Assembly (NCBI RefSeq): GCF_029319185.1
Contig: NZ_CP119754.1
Span: 434,001 to 498,000, forward strand
Direction: 5' to 3'
Origin: Superficieibacter sp. HKU1
GTDB lineage: Bacteria; Pseudomonadota; Gammaproteobacteria; Enterobacterales; Enterobacteriaceae
Length of the DNA stretch: 64,000 nt
Notes under the pieces: generated by a model
The model's database searches: none
The model's input: only the letters and a program-made list of their open reading frames with translations
What the model was told of the DNA's origin: nothing
Made by a program: the position numbers and the translations under genes
Part shown: positions 17,135 to 25,617 of the stretch, piece after piece
Numbering within the stretch: the stretch's first letter is position 1
Layout of the letters: each line of letters opens with the position of its first letter

Positions 17135-18368
17135 ATTTGTGGTGGTAGTGATTGATAGTTTTGGTGTCGGGGCGATGGACGACGTGCCGCGGGTCAGGCC
17201 GCAGGATCGCGGCGCAAACACCTGTGGACATATTTTACAGCACCTTCCGCAACTGCGTTTACCGGTGCTGGAAAAGCTTGGGCTGATTAACGCGCTCGGC
17301 TTTACGGCAGGTACGCTGAAGCGCTCAGCAGGCGCGGTGTATGGCACGGCAGACCTGCAACATGAAGGAGGGGATACTTTTATGGGACATCAGGAGATCC
17401 TCGGCACCCGACCGCAATCGCCGTTAACCATGCCTTTTTCAGAGGTGATTGATGAGATTGAACAAGCACTAATGATTCGTGGATGGCAGGTTGAACGTAT
17501 TGGCAGCACTCTGCAATACCTGTGGGTGAACGGAGCGGTAGCAATTGGCGATAATCTTGAGGCTGACCTCGGCCAGGTCTTTAACGTTAGCGCCAATCTT
17601 AATGCGATTACGTTTGATGAGGTTCGCGCCATCGGTGAGGTGGTCCGGCACTGCGTTCAGGTTGGACGGGTGATCGCGTTTGGCGGACGTCTGGAAAGCA
17701 GTCAACAACTTCGCAATGCTGCTGAAGAGAAAGAGGGTGTTTATATCGGTATTAACGCACCACGTTCTGGCGTTTACCAGCATGATTTTCAGGTGGTGCA
17801 TATGGGCTATGGCGTGGATGCCAGCGTTCAGGTGCCGCAAAAATTACATGACGCGGGGATCAAAACCGTACTGGTAGGGAAAGTCGCCGATATCGCCAGC
17901 AATCCTTATGGCGTGAGCTATCAAAACCTGGTTGATACCCAGCGAATTATGGATATCACCCTGAAAGAAATGCAGGCATCGGGTGATGTGTTTATCTGCA
18001 CCAATATACAGGAAACCGATCTGGCCGGTCATGCGCAGGATGTCGCGCGTTATGCCGAACGGCTGGAACTTGTCGACAACAATCTGGAACGGCTCATGCG
18101 GGCTATGCAACCAGAAGACTGCCTGGTGGTCATGGCGGATCACGGTAACGATCCCACTATTGGTCACAGTAAACATACCAGGGAAAAGGTTCCGCTGCTG
18201 GTCTGGCAGCCCGGCATTGCCTCTGCTTGCCTTGGCGCAAGATCCACGCTGTCTGACGTTGGAGCCACGGCCTGTGATTTTTTTGCCGCCGCCGCCCCTC
18301 AGAACGGCTCCTCATTTCTTTCACTACTGAAGCCTCGTACAAAGACCGCTGGAGGCAAGCATGTCTGA
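17127..18368 (+). CDS. yhfW: YhfW, phosphopentomutase-like metalloenzyme
   Basis: A 413-residue member of the alkaline-phosphatase superfamily most like phosphopentomutase DeoB. The metal-binding VVVVIDSFGVGAMDD lies at residues 5-19, the likely phospho-acceptor Thr84 in EGGDTFMGHQE corresponds to the DeoB catalytic threonine, and the metal-binding MADHGNDPTIGHSKHTRE motif lies near the C-terminus. The start at 17127 overlaps the yhfX stop; a longer upstream frame lies inside yhfX. It likely moves a phosphate within a sugar-like substrate, but that substrate is unknown. Confidence 0.88.
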   Translation: MSKFVVVVIDSFGVGAMDDVPRVRPQDRGANTCGHILQHLPQLRLPVLEKLGLINALGFTAGTLKRSAGAVYGTADLQHEGGDTFMGHQEILGTRPQSPLTMPFSEVIDEIEQALMIRGWQVERIGSTLQYLWVNGAVAIGDNLEADLGQVFNVSANLNAITFDEVRAIGEVVRHCVQVGRVIAFGGRLESSQQLRNAAEEKEGVYIGINAPRSGVYQHDFQVVHMGYGVDASVQVPQKLHDAGIKTVLVGKVADIASNPYGVSYQNLVDTQRIMDITLKEMQASGDVFICTNIQETDLAGHAQDVARYAERLELVDNNLERLMRAMQPEDCLVVMADHGNDPTIGHSKHTREKVPLLVWQPGIASACLGARSTLSDVGATACDFFAAAAPQNGSSFLSLLKPRTKTAGGKHV

Positions 18369-19251
18369 GTTCTCATACATTGATGCATCGGGATATACCT
18401 TTGCCCATGAGCATCTGCATATCGATCTGTCATCGTTTAAAAACAATATTGACTGTCGGCTGGACCAGTACGATCTCATTTGCGGAGAAATGAAGACGCT
18501 TTATGCCCTCGGCGTACGCAATATTATTGAGATGACCAATCGGTACATGGGTCGCAACCCGCAGTTTATGCTCGATATTATGCGCGATACCGGCATGAAC
18601 GTGATGGCGTGTACCGGCTATTATCAGCATGATTTTTATCCAGCACACGTGGCCAGTACTCCTGCAGACGTGCTGGCGCAGGAGATGATTAACGAAATTG
18701 AGATCGGCATTGAGGGAACCGGGCTCAAAGCCGGGATCATCGCAGAGATCGGTTCAAGCGTGGATGTAATCACCCCGGACGAAGCGAAGATGTTTGCCGC
18801 CGCCGCGATAGCGCACCGGGAAACGGGACGTCCCATTTCCACACATACCTCATTCAGCACCATGGGGCTGGAGCAGCTGGCGCTACTGAAGAAATACGGC
18901 GTCGATCTCGCGCGGGTAGTGATTGGGCACTGCGATCTGAAAGACAATCTCGACAATATCCTGCGCATGATCGATCAGGGCGCCTACGTCCAGTTCGATA
19001 CCATCGGCAAAAACAACTACTACCCGGATGAGAAGCGCGTCGCCATGCTGCAGGAGATCGCCCGTCGTGGCCTGCTCGATCATGTAATGCTCTCCATGGA
19101 TATTACCCGCCGTTCTCATTTGAAAGCCAACGGTGGCCCTGGTTTTGATTATTTGCTGACAACATTCGTCCCGTTATTACAGGACGCGGGTTTTACCCAG
19201 TCCGATGTTGATTTGATGTTACGTGACACTCCCTCTGTCTTCTTTAAATAA
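18361..19251 (+). CDS. php: Php, phosphotriesterase-homology protein
   Basis: A 296-residue amidohydrolase-superfamily TIM barrel. Metal ligands are visible: His16 and His18 of AHEHLH, Glu129 in IAEIGSS (a glutamate where bacterial phosphotriesterase has a carboxylated lysine), His162 in THTSFS, His190 in VIGHCD and Asp247 in MDITRR. E. coli PHP has no proven physiological reaction. The ATG overlaps the yhfW stop by 8 bases, so translation is coupled. A lactonase or phosphoester hydrolase role in the cluster is plausible. Confidence 0.92.
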   Translation: MSEFSYIDASGYTFAHEHLHIDLSSFKNNIDCRLDQYDLICGEMKTLYALGVRNIIEMTNRYMGRNPQFMLDIMRDTGMNVMACTGYYQHDFYPAHVASTPADVLAQEMINEIEIGIEGTGLKAGIIAEIGSSVDVITPDEAKMFAAAAIAHRETGRPISTHTSFSTMGLEQLALLKKYGVDLARVVIGHCDLKDNLDNILRMIDQGAYVQFDTIGKNNYYPDEKRVAMLQEIARRGLLDHVMLSMDITRRSHLKANGGPGFDYLLTTFVPLLQDAGFTQSDVDLMLRDTPSVFFK

Positions 19252-19260
19252 GGATTTCCC

Positions 19261-19614
19261 ATGAAAAAGATCGGTGTTGCTGGCTTACAGCGCGAACTTA
19301 TAAAGAAAACGATCGAAACTGCCGCACCGGGCTGTTTTGAAATCTTTATTTACAACGATATGGAGGCGGCGATGAAGGTGAAATCCGGGCAACTGGATTA
19401 CTACATTGGCGCGTGCAATACCGGCGCGGGAGCCGCCTTATCTATTGCCATTGCCGTTATTGGTTATAACAAAAGCGGCACGATTGCCAAACCCGGCATT
19501 AAGGCAAAAGACGAACAGATTGCCAAAATGGTTGCGGAGGGCAAAGTTGCCTTTGGTCTGTCGGTTGAACATATCGAACATGCGATACCGATGCTGGTCG
19601 CCCACTTAAAATAG
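19261..19614 (+). CDS. yhfU: YhfU, small conserved protein of the yhf cluster
   Basis: A 117-residue protein starting MKKIGVAGLQRELIKKTIE, with a glycine-rich central stretch (YYIGACNTGAGAALSIAIAVIGYN). The family is uncharacterised (DUF2620 as I recall). A Rossmann-like alpha/beta pattern with predicted cytosolic location fits. It always accompanies yhfT, so it may be the soluble partner of that membrane protein. RBS AAGGA lies before the ATG. Confidence 0.82.
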   Translation: MKKIGVAGLQRELIKKTIETAAPGCFEIFIYNDMEAAMKVKSGQLDYYIGACNTGAGAALSIAIAVIGYNKSGTIAKPGIKAKDEQIAKMVAEGKVAFGLSVEHIEHAIPMLVAHLK

Positions 19615-19624
19615 GGACGCCGCA

Positions 19625-20929
19625 ATGGATTTCTATATTCAGATTCTGATAGTGGCCTGTCTGACCGGTATGACTGCGCTACTGGCACATAAATCGGCAG
19701 CGGTATTTCATGACGGTATCCGCCCCATCCTGCCGCAGCTTATCGAAGGCAATATGAACCGCCGTGAAGCGGGCAGTATCGCTTTTGGTCTGAGCATTGG
19801 TTTTGTCGCCTCGGTGGGGATCTCTTTTACGCTGAAAACGGGGCTCCTGAACAGCTGGCTGCTATTTTTGCCCACCGATATTCTGGGCGTGCTGGCCATC
19901 AACGGCTGGCTGGCGTTCGGACTGGGTGCCGTGTGGGGCGTGCTGATCCTCACCTGCCTGATCCCGGTAAACCATTTACTGACCGCGTTGCCGGTCGATG
20001 TGCTTGGCTCGCTGGGTGAGCTCAGTTCGCCGGTCGTATCGGCGTTCGCGCTTTTTCCGCTGGTGGCTATTTTTTACCAGTTTGGCTGGAAAAATAGCTT
20101 ATTTGCAGCGGTTGTCGTGCTGATGACCCGCGTGCTGGTGGTCCGCTTTTTCCCGCACCTGAATCCGGAATCCATAGAGATTTTCGTCGGGATGGTCATG
20201 CTGCTGGCTATCGCAATTGTGCAGGATCACCGTACCCGCAGCGAGCGCGAAAAGGATGACGCTGGCATATCGGTTTTTGAAGAGCGAACCTCGCGAATCA
20301 TTAAAAATTTGCCGTTTATTGCCATTGTCGGCGGGCTGATTGCCGTCGTGGCCAGCATGAAAATATTTGCCGGTTCTGAAGTGTCAATCTTTACTCTGGA
20401 AAAGGCGTATACGGCCGGGCTGGATCCCACCGAATCACAGACGCTGATCCATCAGGCGGCGCTGGCGGAATTTATGCGCGGCCTGGGATTTGTTCCGCTG
20501 ATCGCGACAACGGCGCTGGCAACCGGCGTTTATGCGGTCGCGGGCTTCACTTTTGTGTATGCCGCTGGCTATTTAATCGCCAATCCGTTTGTTGCGTTTA
20601 TCGTTGGTGCGATAGTGATTTCCGCTGAAGTTCTGTTATTACGCTCTATTGGCAAATGGCTGGGGCGCTATCCCTCTGTACGCAATGCTTCAGACAATAT
20701 CCGTAATGCGATGAATATGCTGATGGAAATGGCGCTGCTGGTAGGCTCCATTTTTGCTGCTATCAAAATGGCGGGTTATACCGGCTTTACCATTGCAGCA
20801 GCGCTCTATTTTCTCAATGAATCGCTGGGCCGTCCGGTGCAAAAAATGGCGTCGCCTGTTGTGGCAGTGCTGATCACCGGGATTGTGTTAAATATTCTTT
20901 ACTGGTGCGGACTGTTTGTCCCGGCCTGA
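19625..20929 (+). CDS. yhfT: YhfT, polytopic membrane protein (putative transporter)
   Basis: A 434-residue hydrophobic protein with roughly ten to twelve transmembrane segments, for example IQILIVACLTGMTALLAH at the start and VAVLITGIVLNILYWCGLF at the end. Between about residues 200 and 235 there is a charged loop (DHRTRSEREKDDAGISVFEERTS, split here as two halves of a cytoplasmic loop). The family lacks a tested substrate. As the only membrane protein in the cluster it probably imports the compound processed by YhfX, YhfW, Php and YhfS. Confidence 0.82.
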   Translation: MDFYIQILIVACLTGMTALLAHKSAAVFHDGIRPILPQLIEGNMNRREAGSIAFGLSIGFVASVGISFTLKTGLLNSWLLFLPTDILGVLAINGWLAFGLGAVWGVLILTCLIPVNHLLTALPVDVLGSLGELSSPVVSAFALFPLVAIFYQFGWKNSLFAAVVVLMTRVLVVRFFPHLNPESIEIFVGMVMLLAIAIVQDHRTRSEREKDDAGISVFEERTSRIIKNLPFIAIVGGLIAVVASMKIFAGSEVSIFTLEKAYTAGLDPTESQTLIHQAALAEFMRGLGFVPLIATTALATGVYAVAGFTFVYAAGYLIANPFVAFIVGAIVISAEVLLLRSIGKWLGRYPSVRNASDNIRNAMNMLMEMALLVGSIFAAIKMAGYTGFTIAAALYFLNESLGRPVQKMASPVVAVLITGIVLNILYWCGLFVPA

Positions 20930-20939
20930 GGAAGCGTGC

Positions 20940-22025
20940 ATGGAAACGTATCCGCTGCAAAGCCTTACGCTTACAGAAGCGCAGTGTAAGCAGTTTGCAC
21001 TGGTAGACGCCATTTGCCGTCATTTCCCCGGCGCAGAATTTCTGCGTGGGGGAGATTTGGGTCTGGCGACAGGATTTAACCAGCCCCAGGTGACGCAGCG
21101 CGTTGAAGCCGTACTGGCGGCGTTTTTCCAGACTGACGCGGCCGTGCTGGTGCAGGGGGCCGGAACCGGAGCGATACGCGCAGGTCTTGCCGCGCTTCTT
21201 TCGGCCGGTGGAAGACTCTTAATTCACGATGCGCCGATTTATCCGACGACGGGCGTCATTGCTCAGCAGATGGGCCTTGAGCTGGTACGCGTCGATTTTA
21301 ATGATGCACAGGCGTTAGCGCAGGCCGCGCTTCACTACCGGCCACACGCCGCGCTGGTGCAGCACACCCGGCAGCGACCAGCGGATCGGTATCATCTTGC
21401 CAACGTGGTAAAAAGCCTGACTGCGCAGGCCATTCCCGTCCTGACGGATGATAACTATGCGGTCATGAAAGTTGCGGCAATCGGCTGCGAATATGGCGCA
21501 GCGCTTTCCACCTTTTCCAGCTTCAAGCTATTTGGACCGGAAGGCGTGGGCGTAGTGGTGGGAGACGGTAAGGCAATTGCACGTATTCGTACGGCAATGT
21601 ATTCCGGCGGTAGCCAGATTCAGGGGCATCTGGCTCTGGACGTGTTACGTGGTATGGTTTTGGCACCGGTGATGCATGCAGTTCAGGCTGGCGTAACCGA
21701 ACGCCTGTGCCTGATGCTGAATCAGGGGAGCATTCCGCAGGTGAAACATGCCGTCATAGCCAATGCGCAGTCTAAAGTGTTGTTGGTCACTTTTCAGAAA
21801 CCTATCGCCAGCCAGGTGCTGGAAAACGCTCCGCGTTTTGGTGCATTACCATGGCCGGTTGGTGCTGAATCTAAATACGAGATCCCGCCGCTGTTTTATC
21901 GGCTTTCTGGAACTTTCCGGGAAGCAAATCCGGGGGCAGAGCATGACACGATCCGTATCAATCCGAATCGAAGCGGCGAAGAAACGGTAATGCGGATATT
22001 ACGCGAGAGTTGCCAGTCATTATAA
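20940..22025 (+). CDS. yhfS: YhfS, PLP-dependent aminotransferase/lyase-like enzyme
   Basis: A 361-residue fold-type I PLP enzyme. The internal lysine is Lys196 in SSFKLFGPEGVG, the PLP-ring aspartate is in LTDDNYAVMK (170-171), and the phosphate-binding GAGTGAIRAG lies at 74-82. The start at 20940 matches the conserved METYPLQSLT N-terminus of E. coli YhfS (also 361). Last gene of the yhf cluster, ending at a strong shared terminator. Annotated elsewhere as cystathionine-lyase/transaminase-like; substrate unknown. Confidence 0.87.
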   Translation: METYPLQSLTLTEAQCKQFALVDAICRHFPGAEFLRGGDLGLATGFNQPQVTQRVEAVLAAFFQTDAAVLVQGAGTGAIRAGLAALLSAGGRLLIHDAPIYPTTGVIAQQMGLELVRVDFNDAQALAQAALHYRPHAALVQHTRQRPADRYHLANVVKSLTAQAIPVLTDDNYAVMKVAAIGCEYGAALSTFSSFKLFGPEGVGVVVGDGKAIARIRTAMYSGGSQIQGHLALDVLRGMVLAPVMHAVQAGVTERLCLMLNQGSIPQVKHAVIANAQSKVLLVTFQKPIASQVLENAPRFGALPWPVGAESKYEIPPLFYRLSGTFREANPGAEHDTIRINPNRSGEETVMRILRESCQSL

Positions 22026-22026
22026 T

Positions 22027-22054
22027 AAAAAAACCGGGAATATCCCGGTTTTTT
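22027..22054. terminator. Bidirectional terminator between yhfS and yhfL
   Basis: AACCGGGA-ATA-TCCCGGTT stem with an A run on the left and a T run on the right. It serves the convergent yhfS and yhfL transcripts. Confidence 0.92.
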
Positions 22055-22071
22055 ACGAGGCTGTATTTATA

Positions 22072-22242
22072 TTACTGAGCTGCAGCCGGGCCGCAACCAC
22101 CAATAATTTTAGAAATAGAAATTGCCGGGTGCAGTAAATAATCATAGCTACAGTTATTTTTTTTGTTTTCGATATGGCCGGTGCAAGCGGTCAGCGTTGC
22201 CAGAACACCAGCAACAATAGCGATTTTTACAACTTTTAACAT
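22072..22242 (-). CDS. yhfL: YhfL, small lipoprotein
   Basis: A 56-residue protein from the ATG at 22242, which is preceded by AGAAGGAT. The N-terminus MLKVVKIAIVAGVLATLTAC is a lipoprotein signal with lipobox LTAC, so maturation would leave a lipidated Cys20 and about 37 residues. The mature part (CTGHIENKKNNCSYDYLLHP) is almost the same as in E. coli YhfL. Function is unknown. The longer upstream frame from 22299 lacks family support. Confidence 0.9.
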   Translation of the reverse strand: MLKVVKIAIVAGVLATLTACTGHIENKKNNCSYDYLLHPAISISKIIGGCGPAAAQ

Positions 22243-22338
22243 AACAAAATCCTTCTTGGGACAATATGCATATAACAAGGAAATAAATGGAAAATCCATT
22301 TTTCATTAACAACATAACAATAAATGCTAACAAGAAAT

Positions 22339-22354
22339 AGTCCTAATTAGGACT
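22339..22354. promoter_or_regulatory. Perfect 16-bp palindrome upstream of yhfL
   Basis: AGTCCTAATTAGGACT is fully self-complementary and lies 97 bases upstream of the yhfL start, downstream of the fimbrial operon. It may be an operator for a dimeric regulator. The spacing is too tight for a hairpin terminator with a loop. Confidence 0.4.
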
Positions 22355-22374
22355 TTATACTGTCGGTGAATTAT

Positions 22375-22476
22375 GGTTGACGTTGAAAGGTCCGTGGAGA
22401 GAAGTCCGCATCAGGCGCTTTGGCGATATCGTTGACAGAGCCACGTCAGACTACGGAGGTGGCCCCGGCGTCAACC
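22375..22476. repeat. GGTTGACG / CGTCAACC inverted repeat between the fimbrial operon and yhfL
   Basis: Perfect 8-base arms at 22375-22382 and 22469-22476 bracket a more G+C-rich 86-base stretch with no ORF. It could be a remnant of an element at the island edge or part of a folded transcript end. I recognise no known sequence in it. Confidence 0.3.
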
Positions 22477-22519
22477 CTTTATTGGTTTAACCAGTAGCCC
22501 GCAGGCCACCGGTATTCCA

Positions 22520-23794
22520 TTATGGATAAGAGACAGAGAACACGGCAGAGGCTTTAAAATTACCCGGTATGATGGCTATATTACTATCGGGCTTCAACGT
22601 TGCCAGAAAATGGAGCGTCTGGCTGGTAGGCGTACCTTCTGCACCACCGCCAAAGATACCATTGGAAGTATCTATTTCGTCCTCATAATCTTTATAAACA
22701 GAGGTGATATCATTAGGTTTCATGACCATTTTGCTACTTTTAGTTGTTGCCTCACCCTGAATCTGTACCCCAACCCCTGCGGCCGCAGTGCTATCCGTTA
22801 GGGTATTCCCTAGCAGGGTAGCATCCCGCCCGGAAATATTTGTTTTCAGCTTTACTTCAATGTCTCTAATTCGAATACAGTTTTTTAACTCGATAGCGAA
22901 AGGCACGTCTGCGAGACCATCTGAAATAGATTGAGGGCTATGATTCCCTAGTTGTACTTCATTGCCATTTACGACGGTATCTCCACTAACAATAGAGGTA
23001 AAACATGTTGGTTCTGTAATGCTTACGTTGGCCATGTTAAATTTAACATATATGGACCTGTTGCGTATTTCAACTCCTGCACCGTCTGTGTGATATTTAA
23101 AAAGATAGTCAGACGACGAACTGAGCAATTCAATTGTTTCACCCGTTGTTGCTGAGAAAGTATTATCCGTAAAAAATTCAATTGTAATATCAGCCGTGAT
23201 ACCGCCATATATTTGATATCTTGGGGTTTTTCTGGACGGGTCTTGTTTACTATCACACAAGTTTTCATTATCGTTAAATGTTAATTCTGTATACGCAGAG
23301 TCGCCGATATAGGTAATACCTGCTGGTGCAGTAATTAAAGCCCGGTAGGTTCTAAAATTAGCGATCGTAATATTATAATACAGTCCCTGAATATTGGTTT
23401 TGAACAGTTGATGTCCCCCATAAGTTTTATTAGCAGGAACCATTGAATGAGTGAGTTTCATTCTCTCCCCGCTGGCGTTGTTATGAAGTGTGCAATAAAC
23501 AAAGCCATTCCCTCCGACATCGTGACCGGTATCGATCTGATTATATTTGAGTATAACATTGGCTGGCGTCGCCGTTGGCGACGTATTCTTGTAAAAAACA
23601 AGAGAACTGCCACTGCCCAGGGCGTATGTCAGATTTGCGCGACCATCACCACGAGGGCCTAATTCGTCATTAGACCCACTATCATCCCCGGCAACAAATG
23701 TTTTACTGCCAGCAATACTAACCGGGGTAATACATAGGTAGCTACAGATTATGACCAGAAGGCAACTGAGCCACATTCCTTTTGATTTGTACAT
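22520..23794 (-). CDS. Fimbrial tip adhesin, two-domain
   Basis: Last gene of the fimbrial operon, 424 residues. After a signal peptide (about residues 1-28) comes an N-terminal domain of about 240 residues with no clear family resemblance, the likely receptor-binding domain. From NVSITEPTCFTSIVSGDT onward (about residue 260) it is a pilin-type domain with paired cysteines, ending in FKASAVFSVSYP, the usual donor-strand-acceptor end with a penultimate tyrosine. Good Shine-Dalgarno (GGAGAA) before ATG. Size and position match FimH-type two-domain adhesins. The receptor cannot be guessed. Confidence 0.85.
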   Translation of the reverse strand: MYKSKGMWLSCLLVIICSYLCITPVSIAGSKTFVAGDDSGSNDELGPRGDGRANLTYALGSGSSLVFYKNTSPTATPANVILKYNQIDTGHDVGGNGFVYCTLHNNASGERMKLTHSMVPANKTYGGHQLFKTNIQGLYYNITIANFRTYRALITAPAGITYIGDSAYTELTFNDNENLCDSKQDPSRKTPRYQIYGGITADITIEFFTDNTFSATTGETIELLSSSSDYLFKYHTDGAGVEIRNRSIYVKFNMANVSITEPTCFTSIVSGDTVVNGNEVQLGNHSPQSISDGLADVPFAIELKNCIRIRDIEVKLKTNISGRDATLLGNTLTDSTAAAGVGVQIQGEATTKSSKMVMKPNDITSVYKDYEDEIDTSNGIFGGGAEGTPTSQTLHFLATLKPDSNIAIIPGNFKASAVFSVSYP

Positions 23795-23841
23795 ATTTTC
23801 TCCATTATTGCTTTCAGGCAGTAAATTCTTTATGTGCTAAT

Positions 23842-24420
23842 TTATTCATAATAGGCCGATATCCATACCGATGTTCTAACCGGGCCACCCGTAACTGAAC
23901 GAGCATTATTTTCCCGCTGCATACGAGTATAAAATGTATAATTTTTTTCTGTGAGATCATCGGCGCTGCTAACGGCATAAATACTTTGTGGTGAACCATC
24001 CGATTTTAGTACATTAAAACGATTATTGGGATCCTGTACCGAAAAAATAACAATCCCCACATTTTGCGCACCCGTTTCATCATCATTGGTAAAAATCTGA
24101 TTGGAGTATGGTGATAAACTCCCTGATAAAGGAGTAAAGCTGAGTGTTAATTTTTTGGGGTTTTTACTGTCACTTCCCGGACAATTATTGATTGTGACAT
24201 AGAACATCTCACCCCCAGCATAATCATCTTCTGGAGTGATATTATCAGCGAAATAATCATAACCCACCGAGTCAAGAATTACACTCTTGTTGTTATTCAG
24301 TGAAATTTGACAGCTATCGACAATAATGTTGGCTTTGATCTCCACATCATTATCTGCCTGTGCATATAGGGGAAATAAAAAAATGATAACAGTAGTGACT
24401 ATCCGATATAAGTGCGCCAT
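23842..24420 (-). CDS. Minor fimbrial subunit
   Basis: A 192-residue pilin-like protein beginning MAHLYRIVTTVIIFLFPLYAQA, a signal peptide. Mature part has VEIKANIIVDSCQISL and ITINNCPGS cysteines and ends VRTSVWISAYYE. The frame is open upstream to 24837 but that part runs antisense-like through the previous subunit gene; the start at 24420, 7 bases after the preceding stop, gives the only sensible signal peptide. Probably an adaptor between rod and adhesin. Confidence 0.82.
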   Translation of the reverse strand: MAHLYRIVTTVIIFLFPLYAQADNDVEIKANIIVDSCQISLNNNKSVILDSVGYDYFADNITPEDDYAGGEMFYVTINNCPGSDSKNPKKLTLSFTPLSGSLSPYSNQIFTNDDETGAQNVGIVIFSVQDPNNRFNVLKSDGSPQSIYAVSSADDLTEKNYTFYTRMQRENNARSVTGGPVRTSVWISAYYE

Positions 24421-24427
24421 AAGTAAA

Positions 24428-25027
24428 TTACTCGTACTGAATGGTAAATGTTGCCAGGGAAGAGAATTCACCCGCACCAGCATCAGAGGCTGTTTTATCC
24501 TTTGCGATGACCATTCTTGCACTGAGTGGCCAGTTGACAAAGTTTGTTCCACTTGCGCCTTCGACATCGACGTAAGTGATTGGCGGGTTTGTACAGTCAA
24601 GTTGGGTGCCTGATGCAGAGGCCCCTCCCGCATTGTTTTCCGTCCAGACTTCAGCAGATACACCCGTCGCCGCATTGACGCCTGACAATGCATTGCGATA
24701 ACCAGCGCCATTGTTCGATTGTCCATCACAACCGGTTCTCTTTTCCAGCTTGATGATAGCAGTATTTCTCGACAAACCTTCGCACTTAGAAAAACGAATA
24801 ACAAAGGGCTTGTATTTCGATTTATTAACCACCTCACTCAGAAGGACATCACCAATATCTACTGCTGTAATTAGCGTATTATTGGTATCCGCAAGTGATG
24901 CTTCACAGGTACTTGGCTGGACAGTTGTTGAAACGGTCAGATCCAGAGTACTGCTTGCGGCCCACACCGACGGTGAATGACAAAGCATTGTCAGCAAAGT
25001 GATCAATATCGCGTGTTGCTTATTCAT
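24428..25027 (-). CDS. Minor fimbrial subunit
   Basis: A 199-residue pilin with signal peptide MNKQHAILITLLTMLCHSPSVWA. The mature domain shows VQPSTCEASL and FSKCEG cysteines and ends ATFTIQYE, the beta-zipper C-terminus used for usher and chaperone recognition. It follows the broken pilin gene by 13 bases. Likely a tip fibrillum or adaptor subunit. Confidence 0.83.
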   Translation of the reverse strand: MNKQHAILITLLTMLCHSPSVWAASSTLDLTVSTTVQPSTCEASLADTNNTLITAVDIGDVLLSEVVNKSKYKPFVIRFSKCEGLSRNTAIIKLEKRTGCDGQSNNGAGYRNALSGVNAATGVSAEVWTENNAGGASASGTQLDCTNPPITYVDVEGASGTNFVNWPLSARMVIAKDKTASDAGAGEFSSLATFTIQYE

Positions 25028-25040
25028 GTTGATCCCCTTG

Positions 25041-25601
25041 TTATTGATAATTAAAGGTAAAAATTACCTTAGCCTTGAATGCCCCGGGAGTAATCCCCCC
25101 CGAAGCGCCTGTACTGCGGATTATTGCGGTCAGATCCAGTCCGTTTTCTCTCTCATCGTTACTCCAGATGACAGGAGTTGAACCATCAAAATTAAGCGAT
25201 GGGCCGGAAGAATCTTTGCGTTCAAGAGCAAGACCCACATTTGTTGCTCCACTGGCTTCGTCATTGGCAATCAAATAGGTCGTATTATTAACCAGTGAAC
25301 CAGACATTGTCATAGATAAGCCGGTAAGAACGTTATTACACTCTTTGGGCAGTAGTTTGAAATGACCTTATGACTCAGGCGAAGCATTGGCAATAGAACT
25401 GATAGATACAGGAGGCATTGTCATCTCGTAACTGTTGTTTGTTTTATCAGTAATATTTGTACCGCTCAACGCCGTCAACGTCATTGAACATGTCGTCTCT
25501 TCAACTGTTGCTGTGAAGTCTACGTTGATCTCCTGAGCGAATACGACGCAGTTTACGGTCAATAATCCGACAAGAAATGGTAGCAGCGCGTATTTCTTCA
25601 T
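25041..25601 (-). pseudogene. Minor fimbrial subunit broken by one in-frame TAA
   Basis: From the ATG at 25601 (after AGGAAAGGAG) the frame codes a signal peptide and N-terminal pilin domain with TTCSMTL up to residue 77, then meets TAA at 25370-25368. Reading on in the same frame gives GHFKLLPKECNNVLTG, the second pilin cysteine region, and continues to ITPGAFKAKVIFTFNYQ and the stop at 25043-25041. The whole would be a normal 186-codon pilin. Thus a single base change appears to have disrupted the gene, with no frameshift. Restart at the ATG at 25313 would give a protein with no signal peptide, so not a functional subunit. Confidence 0.85.
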
Positions 25602-25617
25602 CTCCTTTCCTCCGTCG

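Noticed and set aside
17469..17840. 123-codon minus-strand frame opposite yhfW
   Set aside because: No conserved start or product; shadow of yhfW.
22610..23155. Short plus-strand frames in the adhesin gene
   Set aside because: Below 70 codons, antisense to a clear fimbrial gene, no RBS.
23842..24837. 331-codon frame as a long fimbrial protein
   Set aside because: The first 139 codons overlap the preceding pilin gene in another frame and have no pilin character; the signal peptide begins at 24420.
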